Below, in pieces: positions 53,001 to 64,000 of a stretch of 64,000 bases of DNA. This DNA comes from Amoebophrya sp. A120 (lineage: Eukaryota; Sar; Dinophyceae; Syndiniales; Amoebophryaceae): the NCBI GenBank assembly GCA_905178155.1, contig CAJINV010000007.1:3143151-3207150 (forward strand). The letters run 5' to 3'. Numbering within the stretch: position 1 is the first letter of the stretch; each line of letters opens with the position of its first letter. Under the pieces are notes generated by a model. That model ran no database searches. It was not told where the DNA came from and saw only the letters and a program-made list of their open reading frames with translations. The translations under genes and the position numbers were made by a program.

Positions 53001-56000
53001 GACTGGAAAAGGTTCTGCAAGGAGCAGGAACGGGAGCGACAGCACGAGAAAATCGTGCTCCAGCACCACACCCTCCCGACCATCCAGGGGATCTGGAAGA
53101 CCTGGCGGTTATTCGTAATGACGGAGAACGCGGAGCGGGAGCGGATGCAGTACCTGCTCGAGCTGGCGAATGTGCATTTTCTCACCACAACCCTGTCCAA
53201 AACCTTCCACGGTCTGCGGCTCGGCGCGCGAAAGGAACGCAAGGCGGAGCGCATGATGGAGAGCTTCCTGAATGACAGCGACATGAGCCGGAAAAAGGTG
53301 GTCTTCAAGGAGTGGCACGTGAACGCGCACCAGGAAAAAAAGGAGCGGCGGAATGCCGCGAGGTGCCTGCAGCACTTGGTTTTTACCCTCGCGAGGCGGA
53401 TGTTTTCCGCCTGGGTGGCGTACTACGAACGGAAAAATAAGAAGTACGCGCGCCGGAAATTGGCGGAGCAGTCGTTTGTTACCCGCCTCTTCACGCGGTG
53501 GAAGCAAAACACACACGTGTCCGCTGTCTTGAACCGGATCAACCGGGTGATGCTCTCGAGGACCAGCGAGGGACTGCAGAGGCTCGGCTGGTTGGCCTGG
53601 CGGAAGTATTTGGAACGAGCCAGGAGAATACGCTGGGCGGGGGAAATGGTATAAAATAGAGAAAATGCAGACTTTATTTGTGGCTTTGGATTTGACCACT
53701 ACACGAGGTAAATCAATAGTTAGTAGTTTACGCGCGACTTTTTCTCTGCATAAGAAAGTTCGAAGAACACATGGACATACAGGTCTTTGGCAGAACGGGA
53801 AAGAAGTTGAAGCGCGCAGCCTTCCTATCGTGGCAGCGGGACCACGATTACAGAATGACTCTGAAATTCAAGCAAAACGACGTACTTGTTTCGCAACAAA
53901 ACTTTTGTTGCGCTATTTTCTCAGGTCTCTTTATGTTTTGCACGAGATAAAGCAGGCTTTTACTAGTCCAGCAACAGGAGCGTCTGTTGGCGCATCACTG
54001 TTGCTGAATTCATCAGGATATCAAGCACTATCACTACACATTTGAAACTATTTCTTCTCAGCTCCTTCGGCGTCTTTTCTACACCAGCCGCAAAGGAGCT
54101 TTCGACGCCTGGAAGATGATCACGATTGCGGAGAAAACGCTAGAGCAGCTCAGCGGACATTTGACCGCCAAATCCGAGGTCTCGTTGAAGAGACTCGTGC
54201 TGCGCGCGTGGAACACCGAGGCCATCTCGCAGCGAAAGGGGAAGCGCAAGCTGGAGTACAAACTGAAGCAGATCATGAGAGCGAAAAAGAGCCGGCTTTT
54301 ACACAAGTGGCACGTGTTGCTGATTGTCACCAGGTTCTGCGGAGACAACGCGGCGAAGTCGCTGGTACTGTACTCTAGGTTGGTAGTTTATTTTTGGCAG
54401 ATAGCACCAGGGTTTGAACGCTTTTTCGCCTAGCTCAAGATTTCTTTTGGGAAGATCAGATCTGCATCGATTTTCAAAACCCAAACTACCTCAGTGTCTC
54501 CGCCCCTTCCGGTCTTGGCACATTTTGACCAAGCAGCGGAAGCGAACCAACCAAGCCGCGAGGAAGATTCGGCAGAAACGCCAGAAGGAGTTGATCCGAC
54601 CCTGGATTTTCCTGACCAAGGAGAAAATCAGAGAGAAGCTGCGGGAAAGAAAGAAGGACAAGTGGAGACTGAAGCTTTTCTACCTGGCGTTTTGCAAAGG
54701 CTGCCACAAATCTCGGCTGTTGACCCTGAAGCAGCCGTTTTTGCTCTGGAAGTTCATAGCGGCCGCGAGATTGCGCACGCGAACGCTGATGTCCGAACTG
54801 TTTCAGGGGGTGTTCGTGCGAAGATGGGCCTGGAAGAAGCCGCGACGGGAAAAAGTGAAACTCTGTCGCAGGGTGCAAGGGAGAAGAAGACTGCACTGGG
54901 TGCTGGCTGGATGGTATAAGATGGAAAACTTTTTTCTTTTTGACGTTGAGGCGCATGTGAAACTTATGTTTGATGTCACATGCGGTGCCTTCGCCCCCCT
55001 TCTCTTTACTGTGTAATTCCACAACCCACTCCAGGCACGAGTCCATTTACCTGACCCGGTACCGCGAACAGCTGGTGACCCGGCGGGCGTTCTTCCAGAT
55101 CACCATTCAGCAGAAGCGCCGTGAACTGTGGCGGTTGTCAAAGCTGGCCGGATTTTTAAAGGCCCGACTCTGGGAATACTTCACGATTTGGAAGAAGCTC
55201 ATGGAGAAGACGAACGAAAATCTCCGCGTCGTGGCGTTGAAGCGGAAAATCCGGCAACGGGAGCGGGAGTCCAGGCCGAGTTTCTACTACAACATCTGCG
55301 AGTTCTGCATGAAGCAGTGGAAGCGGTTGTTTCTGGCCAGGAGGCAATACCGGCTCAAGTACGGCGTGCGGGTGCTGCAGTTGTGGAGCTCGGTGGCTTT
55401 GAAGAACCAGGACCGCATCGATCTGCTGAATCGGCGGAGGAACGTGCGGGATTTCTCCTACGTTTTTTCCTACTGCAGTTCCAAAGAGCGTGGTGTTGTA
55501 AGTGGAAGCTCTCTGAACGGCGGCAACGCCAGTTTGCTGAGTTCAGTCGTGGCTGCTGGAAGTTTTGGGGCCGCGACAGGCGGAGCTTATTCTGCCTGTT
55601 CTACGCCGAGGAACTACACTAAACCATCCCTGTCTCTGAAACAGCAGCTCGTGAACCGAAACGCCTACCGGGTCTCAAACTTCGCAAATTCAAGCAGTCT
55701 GCTCGTGCACAAATCTACTGCGACCGCGATGAAAAGTCCACCTGGGAACAAACTGCCGCTTTCTGTGGCCGACGGAGATGCTGTTGAGCTGCAGTCGGAT
55801 CAAATGATCGCGTCCCCTTCTTCAAAAATCGCCAGTACATCATCGAACGGCCCGCTCGGCCACATCGCGACGGCCTTTTTGCAACATCGGAAGGATAATT
55901 ACGACGTGATACTAAACACGAAGCAGAACAAGTTGCCCAGCCGCGGCCATTCTCGCAGCAAATCGTTGTCGCCACACCTCTCTCCTGCGCGGCTTGCGGC

Positions 56001-59000
56001 GGAGAATAAGAGCGAAACTCTTTCTCGTTACTCCTCGAAGGGATCCAACGTCGCGGGCGGCTCGTCGTCCAGTCGGATTTTCGTTGTTCCGACGAAATCC
56101 ACGAAGGCGCTGGGTGGCGCTTTTTCGGATAGCTGCCACAACCGAGCACTGTCAAAGGGGAAAGAGAGGCGGGGGGTGCCGGAGGGGAACGGCTTCGGCG
56201 TAACAGCTGGCCCGAGACAGAGTAGCGCAGGAGGAGCTTCATCTACTATGAAACGAGCGCACTCGAGGACCGCAAGCGTAGCCGGGAATTACGGCAACAC
56301 TGCGAGTCGGATGCGAAGTTGTACAGCGCGGAGTAGAAATTACGACGCCGATAATAAAAATGAAAGAATAGCAACAACTCTCGCTCCCAAAGGAGAAGAA
56401 GACCTCGTCATGTCCCCGCCCCGCAGGCCGCCCCTGGAGCATCCGCCGCCGAGCGCGCAGAAGCAGAACCCGGTAGAGCAGGCGCTATTTGGGCCTGTGA
56501 AGGCGCTCCAGCCGATCGGCGTGAACTTCTCAGACTTGCGGGACGAGAGTGCCCTCGAAGGGCAAGGACAGCTCGGAGAAAATGTTGAAGGCGGCGTTTT
56601 CAGTACCAGAACCCTCAAATCACCAAGGAGGGAAAGTACAACTACCGAGGGGAAAAAAACTTCGGCCGTCATTGACTACTTCCGGTACGGGTCGAGTCCT
56701 GGCTCGAACAACGTCGGTCAAGCAAAGCCGCAGGCTTTATTGCACAGCAACCCAAATGTAGTGGATCAGCATCGTGAGCCCAGTCGCAGCATTTCGCCAA
56801 AATCTAGCGACGGGCGCGCCATGCGGGAGTATGGTTGTGATTGGTTTGTGTCGGACGCGAAAGCACAACCAAGCACAGGTACAAGACTCTTGAAAAACTT
56901 TCAGCAGGGAGGGAGCAGCAGCAGCACGTCGAGGAGAGAACTTGTCATGGGAACTAGTAGCGTATCAAGTACGCAGCTACAAGGACCGGACACGAGCCCA
57001 CGACGCATTCTTCCGAGACCAACATCGCGCTCACCGCCGCGGTCGCATTTTTCGAAAGAAGTGAAGAACGAAATAGAGCAAGCGAGTAGTAAGCAAAGCG
57101 AGAGGAAGATGTTGCGCACATTGACGACAAAAGACCAACAAGGCATATCCGCTGCACCTCCCGTTGAGTTATCACTTCAGAGTCGCACCAGCTCGAAAGC
57201 CAAGAGCATTCACATGGTGAGTGACGGAAAGAATCCGTCGGGGAAGGAAGTGCAGCACTACTTCGAGCCCGCGCCCCGGGAGAACGCCGAGGACCTGTCG
57301 CCTTACATTCCAGCAGAATACAACACCAACAGTTCTTCGAAGGAAACAAGAAAGAAATCAAGGGACAGAGTGATCACAGCACCGGGTGGAGACGTCGCCG
57401 ATTGGAAGCTCAGCAGCATGTCTGTACCAGCGAAAGACACCAGCGAATATCGCTCCTCCACGAAACAAAGCAACGTCTCCTCGGTCTTCAGCTCGGCGGC
57501 TTCGGAAATGAAAATCGTACCCATTCAGGAGAATGCTGGCGCTGCGGTCTTGTCAAGCTCCTCGTCGAGAGGGCGAACGAAAGAGGATCTGGCTTTCTCC
57601 CCGGAATCGAGCCGAATCCTCCTCCACGCCCCGTCGGAGGAGCACTGCGCCGCGATTTTTCCGAATACGGTGACAAAAACCGGCAGCGTGTCGAAGAATT
57701 TGGAAAATTTCAGCCGGGACGTGAGTAAGCAGTCTTCCAGGATCGAGCAGCTGGCAAAAGAGATCCACTTGTTAGAGCAGAAAGCTTTGCGCGACCCCCA
57801 GTTCGGGATATCGAAAAACGGATTGCAAGACCCGGAGGAAGCGGAGCCGGTCGCGTGGAACCGACACCCGTCTGTTCTTGATTCCCGCGGAAGTAAGGGC
57901 CATAAAAGTTCGAACAGCGCCGGCCCTTCCTCTCCCGCAAGCTCTTCACGACATGCGGACAAGTACAGTGCCGTCGCTGCGAAACAGTACGTGAGTGACC
58001 TGCTGACCAACCCGGCCAACTTCGCTCCCGGTGGGGTTTTTGCGACAACGGGCGCGGTTGCGACGTCCCCTTCGTCCTCCCGCCGGGACCCGTGGGAGGT
58101 CTTTCCCCACGCGGTGGAATCCGCGAAGAAGGCGCGAAGTCCGGAAAGGAAAGTCATTTCGCAAGAAAGAGAAAGTAGAGCTAAACAACAACAGGGATCA
58201 GCAGGGGCTGCACCCACCACCTCTTCTTCGAAACACGTCCGAACCTTCGCGATCCCGGACTCTTCGAGAGATTTGATCGAAACGTTGGAAAGACAAAGGT
58301 CGAATTCTCCGAGTTCTACTAGAGAAGCTGCTGGTGGTGGTACAAAAACTGCAGCGAAATTGACGTCAAGAACGCCGTCACTGAGTAAAAATTCTCCACG
58401 AGCAGGACCGACAGGCAGCACACCAAACACGCCCTCGCCGCCACCGAAAACAAGCTTGCTCCTCCCCTCTGCAGGCCCGGGCGGAGCTGTGGTGCCATCG
58501 GTGTCGTGGGGTAGTGTCTCGAACAGGACGATATCGCCGGATGTCTCTGTCGCGTCGGAGGCAAACTTGACTTTGTCGCCGATGAGAGGTAGTACTACAA
58601 GGGGTGAAACCGCCGGGCACCAAAGGCGTGGTGAAGTAGGAGGTGCTTCTTCGAGTGCTACAGAAAGAGCAAATCGAGGAGCATCTTCTGGAACTGCAGC
58701 GCGTGATATCACGACGGGGGCAACTTCTGTCGCTACTTCTTCCACTACCGGGGCACGTCCACCTGGAAAACTCGAAGCATCTTCAACGTCGAAAATCAAC
58801 CAGAAGAACGTGATGTACTTCTATTCCGCGACTTCTGAACAACAAGCAGTGCCACAGGTCGTGGAAGAGGTCAGTTTCTCAAGCCAGAAACTGCTGCCGA
58901 ACACGTCTTCATTGACAATCGCAGAGGATGATGAAGATGACACTGACGGCGAACGTCGGGGAAGGATCAAGAATAACGAGAAAAGCCTGAATCCGGACCA

Positions 59001-59760
59001 AACCAGCAGCTGCAACCTCTCCTCCCGAAAGCCGAAGGGCGTTTATTGCGCTTCCCCAACGGAGTTCGATGTGGTGCCACAGGGAAGTGTGGTGAAAGAC
59101 TTGCACTCGTTGGAAGTAGAGGATGTGGTGGACGAAAAGTCTGAAGATAAAAATCGCGACTTAGCAGGACGAGGTCGACAATTTGTAAAAGAAGAACCAG
59201 AAGTCGTAGCTTCGTCCACTAATAATCTGCAGTCTTTCACCACCGTTTATTCCTACAACGGAGTCATGTCAGCACCGGCAGCGAAGTCTACTTCGGTAGT
59301 ATCTCCCCCTTCCCAGGATCGTACCAGCGCAGACGCTGCTCTTCAAGGTGCCACTGTAGTCGAAGACGCGACCCCGAAACCTGACCGCGCAACAGTAGGA
59401 GCCTCGTTCAGTAAAGACAAGGTGGTTCTTGTGAAAGGGAGTCTCGGCGGGAGGAAGGCTACAAGCTCCTCGTCCACGGCTTGTGCGGACCGTGAACACG
59501 ATAACGCGACGAGGCAGCAAGGTCGAGAAGGCGCAGCCACAGCCACCGCCAAACCCGCGGGGCCTTTCAAGCAAGGCGCGGCAAGCCGGCAACTGAGCAT
59601 TTCGCACCCGAAGTTGCGGCCCATCCAGGCGCCGTCCCTGCGCGTGTTGTCATCCTCGATCTCGGGCACTGCGTCGTTGATTGCCGCCAGTCGCGCGTCA
59701 TCCACGGGAAGAACGGGCGGGAGTGCGACTAACGGCAGTCACAGCAACGCAAGGAGCTGA
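50023..59760 (+). CDS. Giant SFI1-like centrin-binding repeat protein
   Basis: Eight exons (50023-51204, 51472-52024, 52137-52400, 52624-53648, 53783-53881, 54062-54364, 54495-54913, 55035-59760) join in frame to 2856 residues. Introns 1 and 3 are introners A6 and C2; the rest are GT-AG. Residues about 180-1420 contain at least 30 short helical repeats, each with a Trp in a hydrophobic-aromatic context: AILSWKFAA, TLEAWRKFTRE, HLLEWRKYAED, AFKDWKRFCKE, MFSAWVAYYERK, AFLSWQRDHDY, AFDAWKMITIA. This is the SFI1 pattern, a long helix that binds centrin at centrosomes, basal bodies or spindle poles. The last exon adds about 1430 disordered Ser/Thr-rich residues, far longer than usual in SFI1 relatives, with many potential phosphorylation sites. 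The 99-bp exon at 53783 is supported because it carries one full repeat in phase. Confidence 0.88.
51205..51471 (+). mobile_element. Introner element A6 (267 bp)
   Basis: Target duplication ACCGG at 51200-51204 and 51467-51471; family A inverted repeats. Removal joins AAC CGG to TGG ATC in frame (residues FNRWIQY), completing one SFI1 repeat. Very similar to A4 along its interior and equal in length. Confidence 0.93.
52401..52623 (+). mobile_element. Introner element C2 (223 bp)
   Basis: Target duplication GCAAGG at 52395-52400 and 52618-52623. Ends TATGGGAATGCACAA and TTGTGCACTCTCAT; inner inverted pair CCCCCTCATTTG / CAAATGAGGGGGAGG. Removal joins residues AWRK to GVKLKK in frame. With the junction shifted by one base it is GTATGG...CAAG, the one copy that offers a canonical GT-AG intron. 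Confidence 0.92.
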
Positions 59761-60867
59761 AACGAAGATTTTAATCCGGCAAAAACAAAATTGAGGAAAT
59801 TTGGTCGTGCGAGGTTGGAATAGAGCGCGTTCCACCTCCACGACACCTCGCCTGGTCCGGGGACTTTTCATGGCATTACCATCAGTATCCTATGTGAAAA
59901 ATCGGGAACGACGTCGTCTCGGTCTCCCACAGCGGGAGCTGAGAAAAGGCTGCCTCGATAGTTAGTGAGCTTTGACTTTCAACATTTTTCAAAATCAACC
60001 AGTGCTGTTGACCACGACATTGTAAATCACACAACCGAGGTTCTTGAAACACGCAGAACTTCACGGGCTTTGCTTCTGACATTCGTACGTAGACACTTTT
60101 CGCTCGAAAAAATAAAGACGCGCAAGTCGAACGGCAAGAATAGAAGTGCCAAAAAACGATGCTCTGCATCAAGTCGCGATGAAATTTCTCGGTAGTCAGA
60201 CCTGTGCCTACACCAGATGTATCCCATCCAGTGTTCTGTGTTCTTTTGCGCTACCCCAAAATTTCTCTTTCAATATCGGCTACATCACATAGTAGTACAA
60301 CCAACATGCGTGAAGAGTCAGATTCAACTGTTGAGCAGTTAATTTTAAACAAAAAGAGAGAGGCATTGGGACAATAGTTGTGAAGGTGAAAGAGCCGGAT
60401 CCTGATCATCTGGAGCGAATCAGGATGTTGCAAGGAAGTTTCTATTTACTCCACTGAGCACAGGACCCCACCAATGATTTGAATTTAGAAATATCGATGA
60501 CATGAGTTAGGTTCGAAGGGCGCAGTATAATTTACCTAACCTACCCAGGCACGAACCGCGGACGACGAACAAGGATGATTCGGTGAGACTTGCTGCTTCA
60601 AGTCGGTCCGAAACCTGTGTCGCAGCAGCGTTTATCTATCTATCAGAGAGAAGTGATAGAGCAACCACGTGCAAAGAAAGATGTTGTAGGAAGAAGTTTA
60701 TCTTCCATGACTTTCGGCCCGCGTAGAATCGCACCGGTTGTACTCATGCTTTGTCGGTAAGCCTTGGTGGTGGATCATAGCGACGTTTGAGGGTTCTTGC
60801 GAAGGTGCTGTGGGAAGATCACATCCTCGAGGCGACCAGAACGCGAAGGAATTGTGGAGCAAGATCC
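59761..60867. other. Spacer between genes 16 and 17
   Basis: AT-rich. A 66-codon minus frame from ATG at 60082 to 59882 (MSEAKPVKFCVF) is the only protein-like text and has no motif. The frame of gene 17 is open upstream to 60787 without an ATG. Confidence 0.5.
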
Positions 60868-61637
60868 ATGTCTTGCGAAACGTTCTTCGTGCAGAATCCG
60901 AATGGACAGGTGTCCACCATCGCCGGAGCGGACGCCATCGAGCCACCACCCGCGAACCCTAGGATAACCTGCCACCATTGCAGGACGCTACTGGAGTACC
61001 CCGATGGAAGTACTGACTTAAAAAAAATACTTGATGACTCTATTTTCTATTGGAGCACAGCGGCCTCACTACACCCGCATGCTACCGCATTACTCGAATG
61101 ATTTATGGAAAACGATTGCGATTCCAGGACCAGGACTGGGATGTAAACTTGCATGTCAACAAGGGCACCCCCTCTGTGTGGCAAAAATGTACGTAAAACT
61201 AACAACAGGCTCCTACGTGCAGTGCTTTGTCTGTTCTGCCATGAATGCAGTCGTCACTACAGAAGCAACCGCAGAGGGAGAAGAGTACCCGATCGGAGGA
61301 AGGACAATCAACATGCTCTGTGCGGTTTGCGGAACATCGAATCTGGGTAAGTTTTTATCTGTCTTGCTAGTTGTCCGTGGCAAAAAGAAAGGCAATATAA
61401 ACTCCCCCTTGCGACTATCATGAAGACGTTCGGTCGTGATACTTAAATAAACTTGTCATCGTGCAACATGATTCAGTACACTACCTGTCACAATAAACAT
61501 TATCAACAGCTCCATGGGGTACGCACTACGTAAGATGTGGTAGCTGCGGCACGGTGTCGGACGTGAGCCATATCTACCACCGCGCCTCTCAGCACCGACG
61601 CTCGCATGGACAAGGGGCACAGAGCGGCGTAGGGTGA
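60868..61637 (+). CDS. LSD1-type zinc-ribbon protein
   Basis: Exons 60868-61009, 61209-61346 and 61510-61637 give 135 residues; introns 61010-61208 and 61347-61509 are GT-AG. The joined text holds four CxxC knuckles: ITCHHCRTLLEYPDGSSYVQCFVC, where CxxCRTLLxYPxG is the signature of LSD1-type zinc fingers, and MLCAVCGTSN followed by VRCGSC. In plants, LSD1/LOL proteins regulate cell death; in protists the role is unknown, and a nucleic-acid or protein-binding zinc scaffold is all that can be said. The first knuckle is split by intron 1 between Gly and Ser. A possible extra exon at 61790-61948 could replace the last three codons (donor GTAGGG at 61629, phase 0). It would extend the protein to 185 residues ending GGVCRTCARKDTKNTGDLK, with a fifth CxxC. 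Confidence 0.85.
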
Positions 61638-61948
61638 AGGACGTGCTTCTCCGCATCAAATTGAGCCCAGTTTTGATTGCCGCAGAAGTCTTTGATCACG
61701 AAAAATAGAGAATCGATAGAAGAAGTTGATACTGAAAGCACACTTGTACTTTTTTTGTCCCTAATATTTTACGTTGTTTTATTCACCAGGCTCTGCTGGA
61801 TACTTTTGATGAAAGAAGAGTATCTCTTGTCACCCCTGTTGCAGGCGCGCACGTTGTCATATACACAGGACCTCTTGGTGGTGTTTGTAGGACTTGTGCG
61901 CGAAAGGATACAAAAAATACAGGAGATTTGAAAATAGATTGTACGTAG

Positions 61949-62933
61949 ACAAGATATGACCCTTAGAGGAATCGGTGGTAGTACTGGAAATAGGAAGATT
62001 CCTTGGTACTAGAGACGTGATAGGCAAAGACAACGACGGAAAATACAAAAATTTCCGGGCACGGGACTAGAAAGAGATGTGATGATTTTGAGGAATTCTG
62101 AAACTGTTTTTTGCAAAGTCAAAAGAGCGCGGACATGATAGATCCACATAGAAATACGATCGGAAATAAGTAGTTGTGGTCCACACATAAACAGGATACT
62201 CAGACGAGAGTCCCTGAAGTGCGCCTCGTTGTGCTGCCGGCGCAGGGAGTTCGTACTAGCTAGCACCTGCTCGTGCTCCCGAAAATAAAGCTTGTTATCA
62301 ACGTAGACGACCACCAGTAGCATGTGGTCACCCTTTTTCTGGTTTTAACAAATGATCCTTCGGTACGCGATAAACCTGCAGTCGCGTGTTTTACAAAAAA
62401 AAGCATCCGTCATGGCATTGTCCAAATTGCCTCAGTCAAGGCTTCGTTTCAAAGCACGGTGATGAAGATCATTCCTTTCATATGGCGTATGAAAGGTTGA
62501 TACGCATGTCGTTTACGTTTTTAGCTTCACCATACCTTTGACCGATTAAAGAGGACAACAGTCGGTCAGCAGTACTTTCGTCGTTAGCATCTTCTCCATT
62601 GCATCCGTCCGTCGTCGTGGGGCTTCAGGGTTGATGTGCTTGCGTCTTCTGTCAAAAGGGGGGGTTTCTTTTGTCAGTCGCAGAAGAATTGAAAATCAAA
62701 ATTCGAAGAAATTTTTTCACAGGTCGAAACCCTTCAATCAATAGCATGCAGCATGTGAACAATTTCGCATTAACAAACAAGATCTGGTTGCGGGGTATAA
62801 AAATCGCGGTACGAACATGGTCTTAGTCTAATACTGAGCTGCTGCGCAATTACGGGTAGTGCCGGTGGGCTCTACAACGACGACACAGGAATATAGATTC
62901 CGAACTTTTAATTACTTTTCATCACCTGAGAAG
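61949..62933. other. Spacer between genes 17 and 18
   Basis: Contains the minus-strand candidate at 61963-62323. Further minus-strand text at 62490-62630 (EDANDESTADRLLSSLIGQR) is protein-like but could not be joined in phase. A TATAAAAA stretch lies at 62796-62803, 131 bp before ATG 62934, but its role is unproven. Confidence 0.45.
61963..62323 (-). CDS. Possible small spliced minus-strand gene
   Basis: ATG at 62323 on the minus strand opens MLLVVVYVDNKLYFREHEQV and runs to a GTATCC donor at 62199 (exon 62323-62200). A TCTAG acceptor resumes in phase at 62066 (PCPEIFVFSVVVFAYHVSS) and ends with TAA at 61963-61965. This gives 75 residues and a 133-bp intron. The splice phase agrees and both parts look protein-like, but it is short, has no known motif, and its 5' end may lie further upstream. 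It is convergent with gene 17 and overlaps none of its exons. Confidence 0.25.
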
Positions 62934-64000
62934 ATGGCCGCTCGTAAGTTCAACGACGACGAGCGCCGGTTTGGCGATTCCAGTCCTCCGAAATTCGATT
63001 TTGCGAAGCAGGGGAGCTTACGCATCTCCAACGAGGCGGCCCAGCGGCTGGATTACAAACGGCGGTTGCAAGCGTCGATCCCCTTTATCGTGCGATGGAT
63101 CAACCACCTGAGTCTCCCCTTCGAGAACGTGGTGTTGCGCATGAAGTCCCAGGACGAGCGCCCGCGGCTGACGAACTACAATTTGTTTGAAGCACTGCAA
63201 AACGGCCTGCTCTTAATCGAAATACACGAGGCCACGAGCGGGGGCGGGACGGGCGTGGGAGACGACGCGAGCGGCGGGAAAACGTTGATTCGGGGAGTAA
63301 ACAAGAAACCGGTGACAAAACCAATCATGCTGAAAAACTTGGAAATTGCACTGAGGTACGATAAGTAGAATCGCTTCATCTGATCGCGACGATTTCAGAT
63401 TCATCTTGCCTAGTGCGGTTGAAAAAGTATAGAGAATTCATACGATTTTGTCTCTCCACAGTGCATGATCTAGAGATGACACCAATTACGAATCCCACCT
63501 TTTCCGCGGAAACGAGGGGAAACCAGATTTGAAGAAAACTCCAACACCAATTCCAGGTACATTTGGGGCCAGTGCGCTCGCGCGTCCAACATGTGCACGC
63601 CGTTAGATTTTTACCACGGTGAGGCGTCGAAGGTGCTGCCTTGTCTGCTCGAGATGATGGAGGTCTGGGTGTTCAAAAAGAACCGCATGATGATCAACCG
63701 CACGTTGCAGGACATAAACACGTTTTGTGGCCGGTACAACCGGGATTTTCTCCCCCGGACCGACGAGGAGGCGGCATACAACAACTATGACGACGACGGA
63801 ACAAATTCAAATACAAACGCAGCTGCGCAGCAACAGAACCGAAAATACGACCTGGACAACATGTTGGCCCCGGATTTCGCCGACGGGATCAACGTGGCGA
63901 TAGTGCTGACGTCGCTGGATTTCGTCACCGAGTCGGAGCTGCTGCCGAAGATGTACGGGCGGCCGCAGACGCAACAACAGTTCCTCTTCAACTACCGCCT
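62934..64000 (+). CDS. Calponin-homology (CH) domain protein, 3'-truncated
   Basis: Exons 62934-63355 and 63557-64000 (continuing beyond the window) give at least 288 residues; the intron is GT-AG (63356-63556). After about 45 residues of charged leader, a CH-like domain spans about 45-190. It shows RLQASIPFIVRWINHLSLPF, NLFEALQNGLLLIEIHEAT, KKPVTKPIMLKNLEIALRYI and KVLPCLLEMMEVWVF, which follow the helix pattern of CH domains (W, then NLF.AL.NG..L, then K...L.N...AL). A Gly/Asp-rich insertion sits inside the domain. A second helical block starts at about 200 (MINRTLQDINTFCGRYN) and continues to FADGINVAIVLTSLDFVT, perhaps a second CH-like module. Family members bind actin or microtubules; fimbrin, IQGAP-like and flagellar CH proteins are possible. 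The end of the window cuts the gene. Confidence 0.75.

Noticed and set aside
57525..58799. 424-codon open frame on the minus strand
   Set aside because: Lies wholly inside the last exon of the SFI1-like gene; GC-rich codon bias of the + strand frame produces long antisense frames.
59882..60082. 66-codon minus-strand frame with ATG start
   Set aside because: Reads somewhat like protein but is short, without motif, splice partners or conservation evidence.
1..64000. tRNA, rRNA, snRNA or spliced-leader RNA genes
   Set aside because: I looked for cloverleaf-like GGTTCRA boxes and a spliced-leader core on both strands and found none convincing; an RNA covariance search would be decisive.

Overview
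This window is nuclear DNA of a protist, most likely an alveolate of the dinoflagellate lineage and quite possibly a syndinian parasite such as Amoebophrya. The evidence is GC-rich coding exons in AT-richer spacers, short GT-AG introns (about 110-235 bp), axonemal and centrosomal genes, a K+-independent-type vacuolar pyrophosphatase, and all 18 confident genes lying on the + strand. Strongest of all is a set of transposon-like introns ('introner elements') of the kind described in Amoebophrya genomes. The genus is an inference from gene style, not from a marker gene.

Layout, all + strand: (1) 1-3270, 5'-truncated unknown gene with five introner introns; (2) 4487-6719, helical-repeat protein; (3) 7441-8217, disordered protein; (4) about 9338-10219, unknown protein, 5' end unresolved; (5) 12449-15055, acidic unknown; (6) 16380-19721, phosphatidylinositol phosphate kinase; (7) 20526-23951, H+-pyrophosphatase; (8) 24666-25726, small secreted-type protein; (9) 25817-27454, TraB-like membrane protein; (10) 27806-29663, membrane protein with a repeated DM[EQ]KAF motif; (11) 30981-34580, trimethylguanosine synthase; (12) 36117-38738, MFS transporter; (13) 39332-42498, TrmB-like methyltransferase candidate; (14) 43151-45829, CFAP210-like axonemal protein; (15) 47436-49153, leucine-rich-repeat/coiled-coil protein; (16) 50023-59760, giant SFI1-like centrin-binding protein; (17) 60868-61637 (or 61948), LSD1-type zinc-ribbon protein; (18) 62934-end, calponin-homology protein, 3'-truncated.

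The outstanding system is the introner set. Twelve elements in at least four sequence families (A-D) sit inside coding exons. Each has terminal inverted repeats and short target-site duplications (3-6 bp). Each, if removed from one duplication copy to the other, restores the reading frame exactly. Lengths match within families (326/326, 257/257, 267/267, 222/223 bp), one family A copy lies in inverted orientation, and most have no GT-AG option at any register of the duplication. They therefore look like cut-and-paste-type DNA elements that create introns on insertion and are removed by non-canonical splicing. None lies in the roughly 18 kb of spacer.

Functionally the genes do not form one pathway. 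Several fit a flagellated cell (genes 14, 16, perhaps 15 and 18). Others cover lipid signalling, vacuolar proton pumping, transport and RNA cap or tRNA modification. Three minus-strand gene candidates (35245-35891, 29778-30182, 61963-62323) are tentative.
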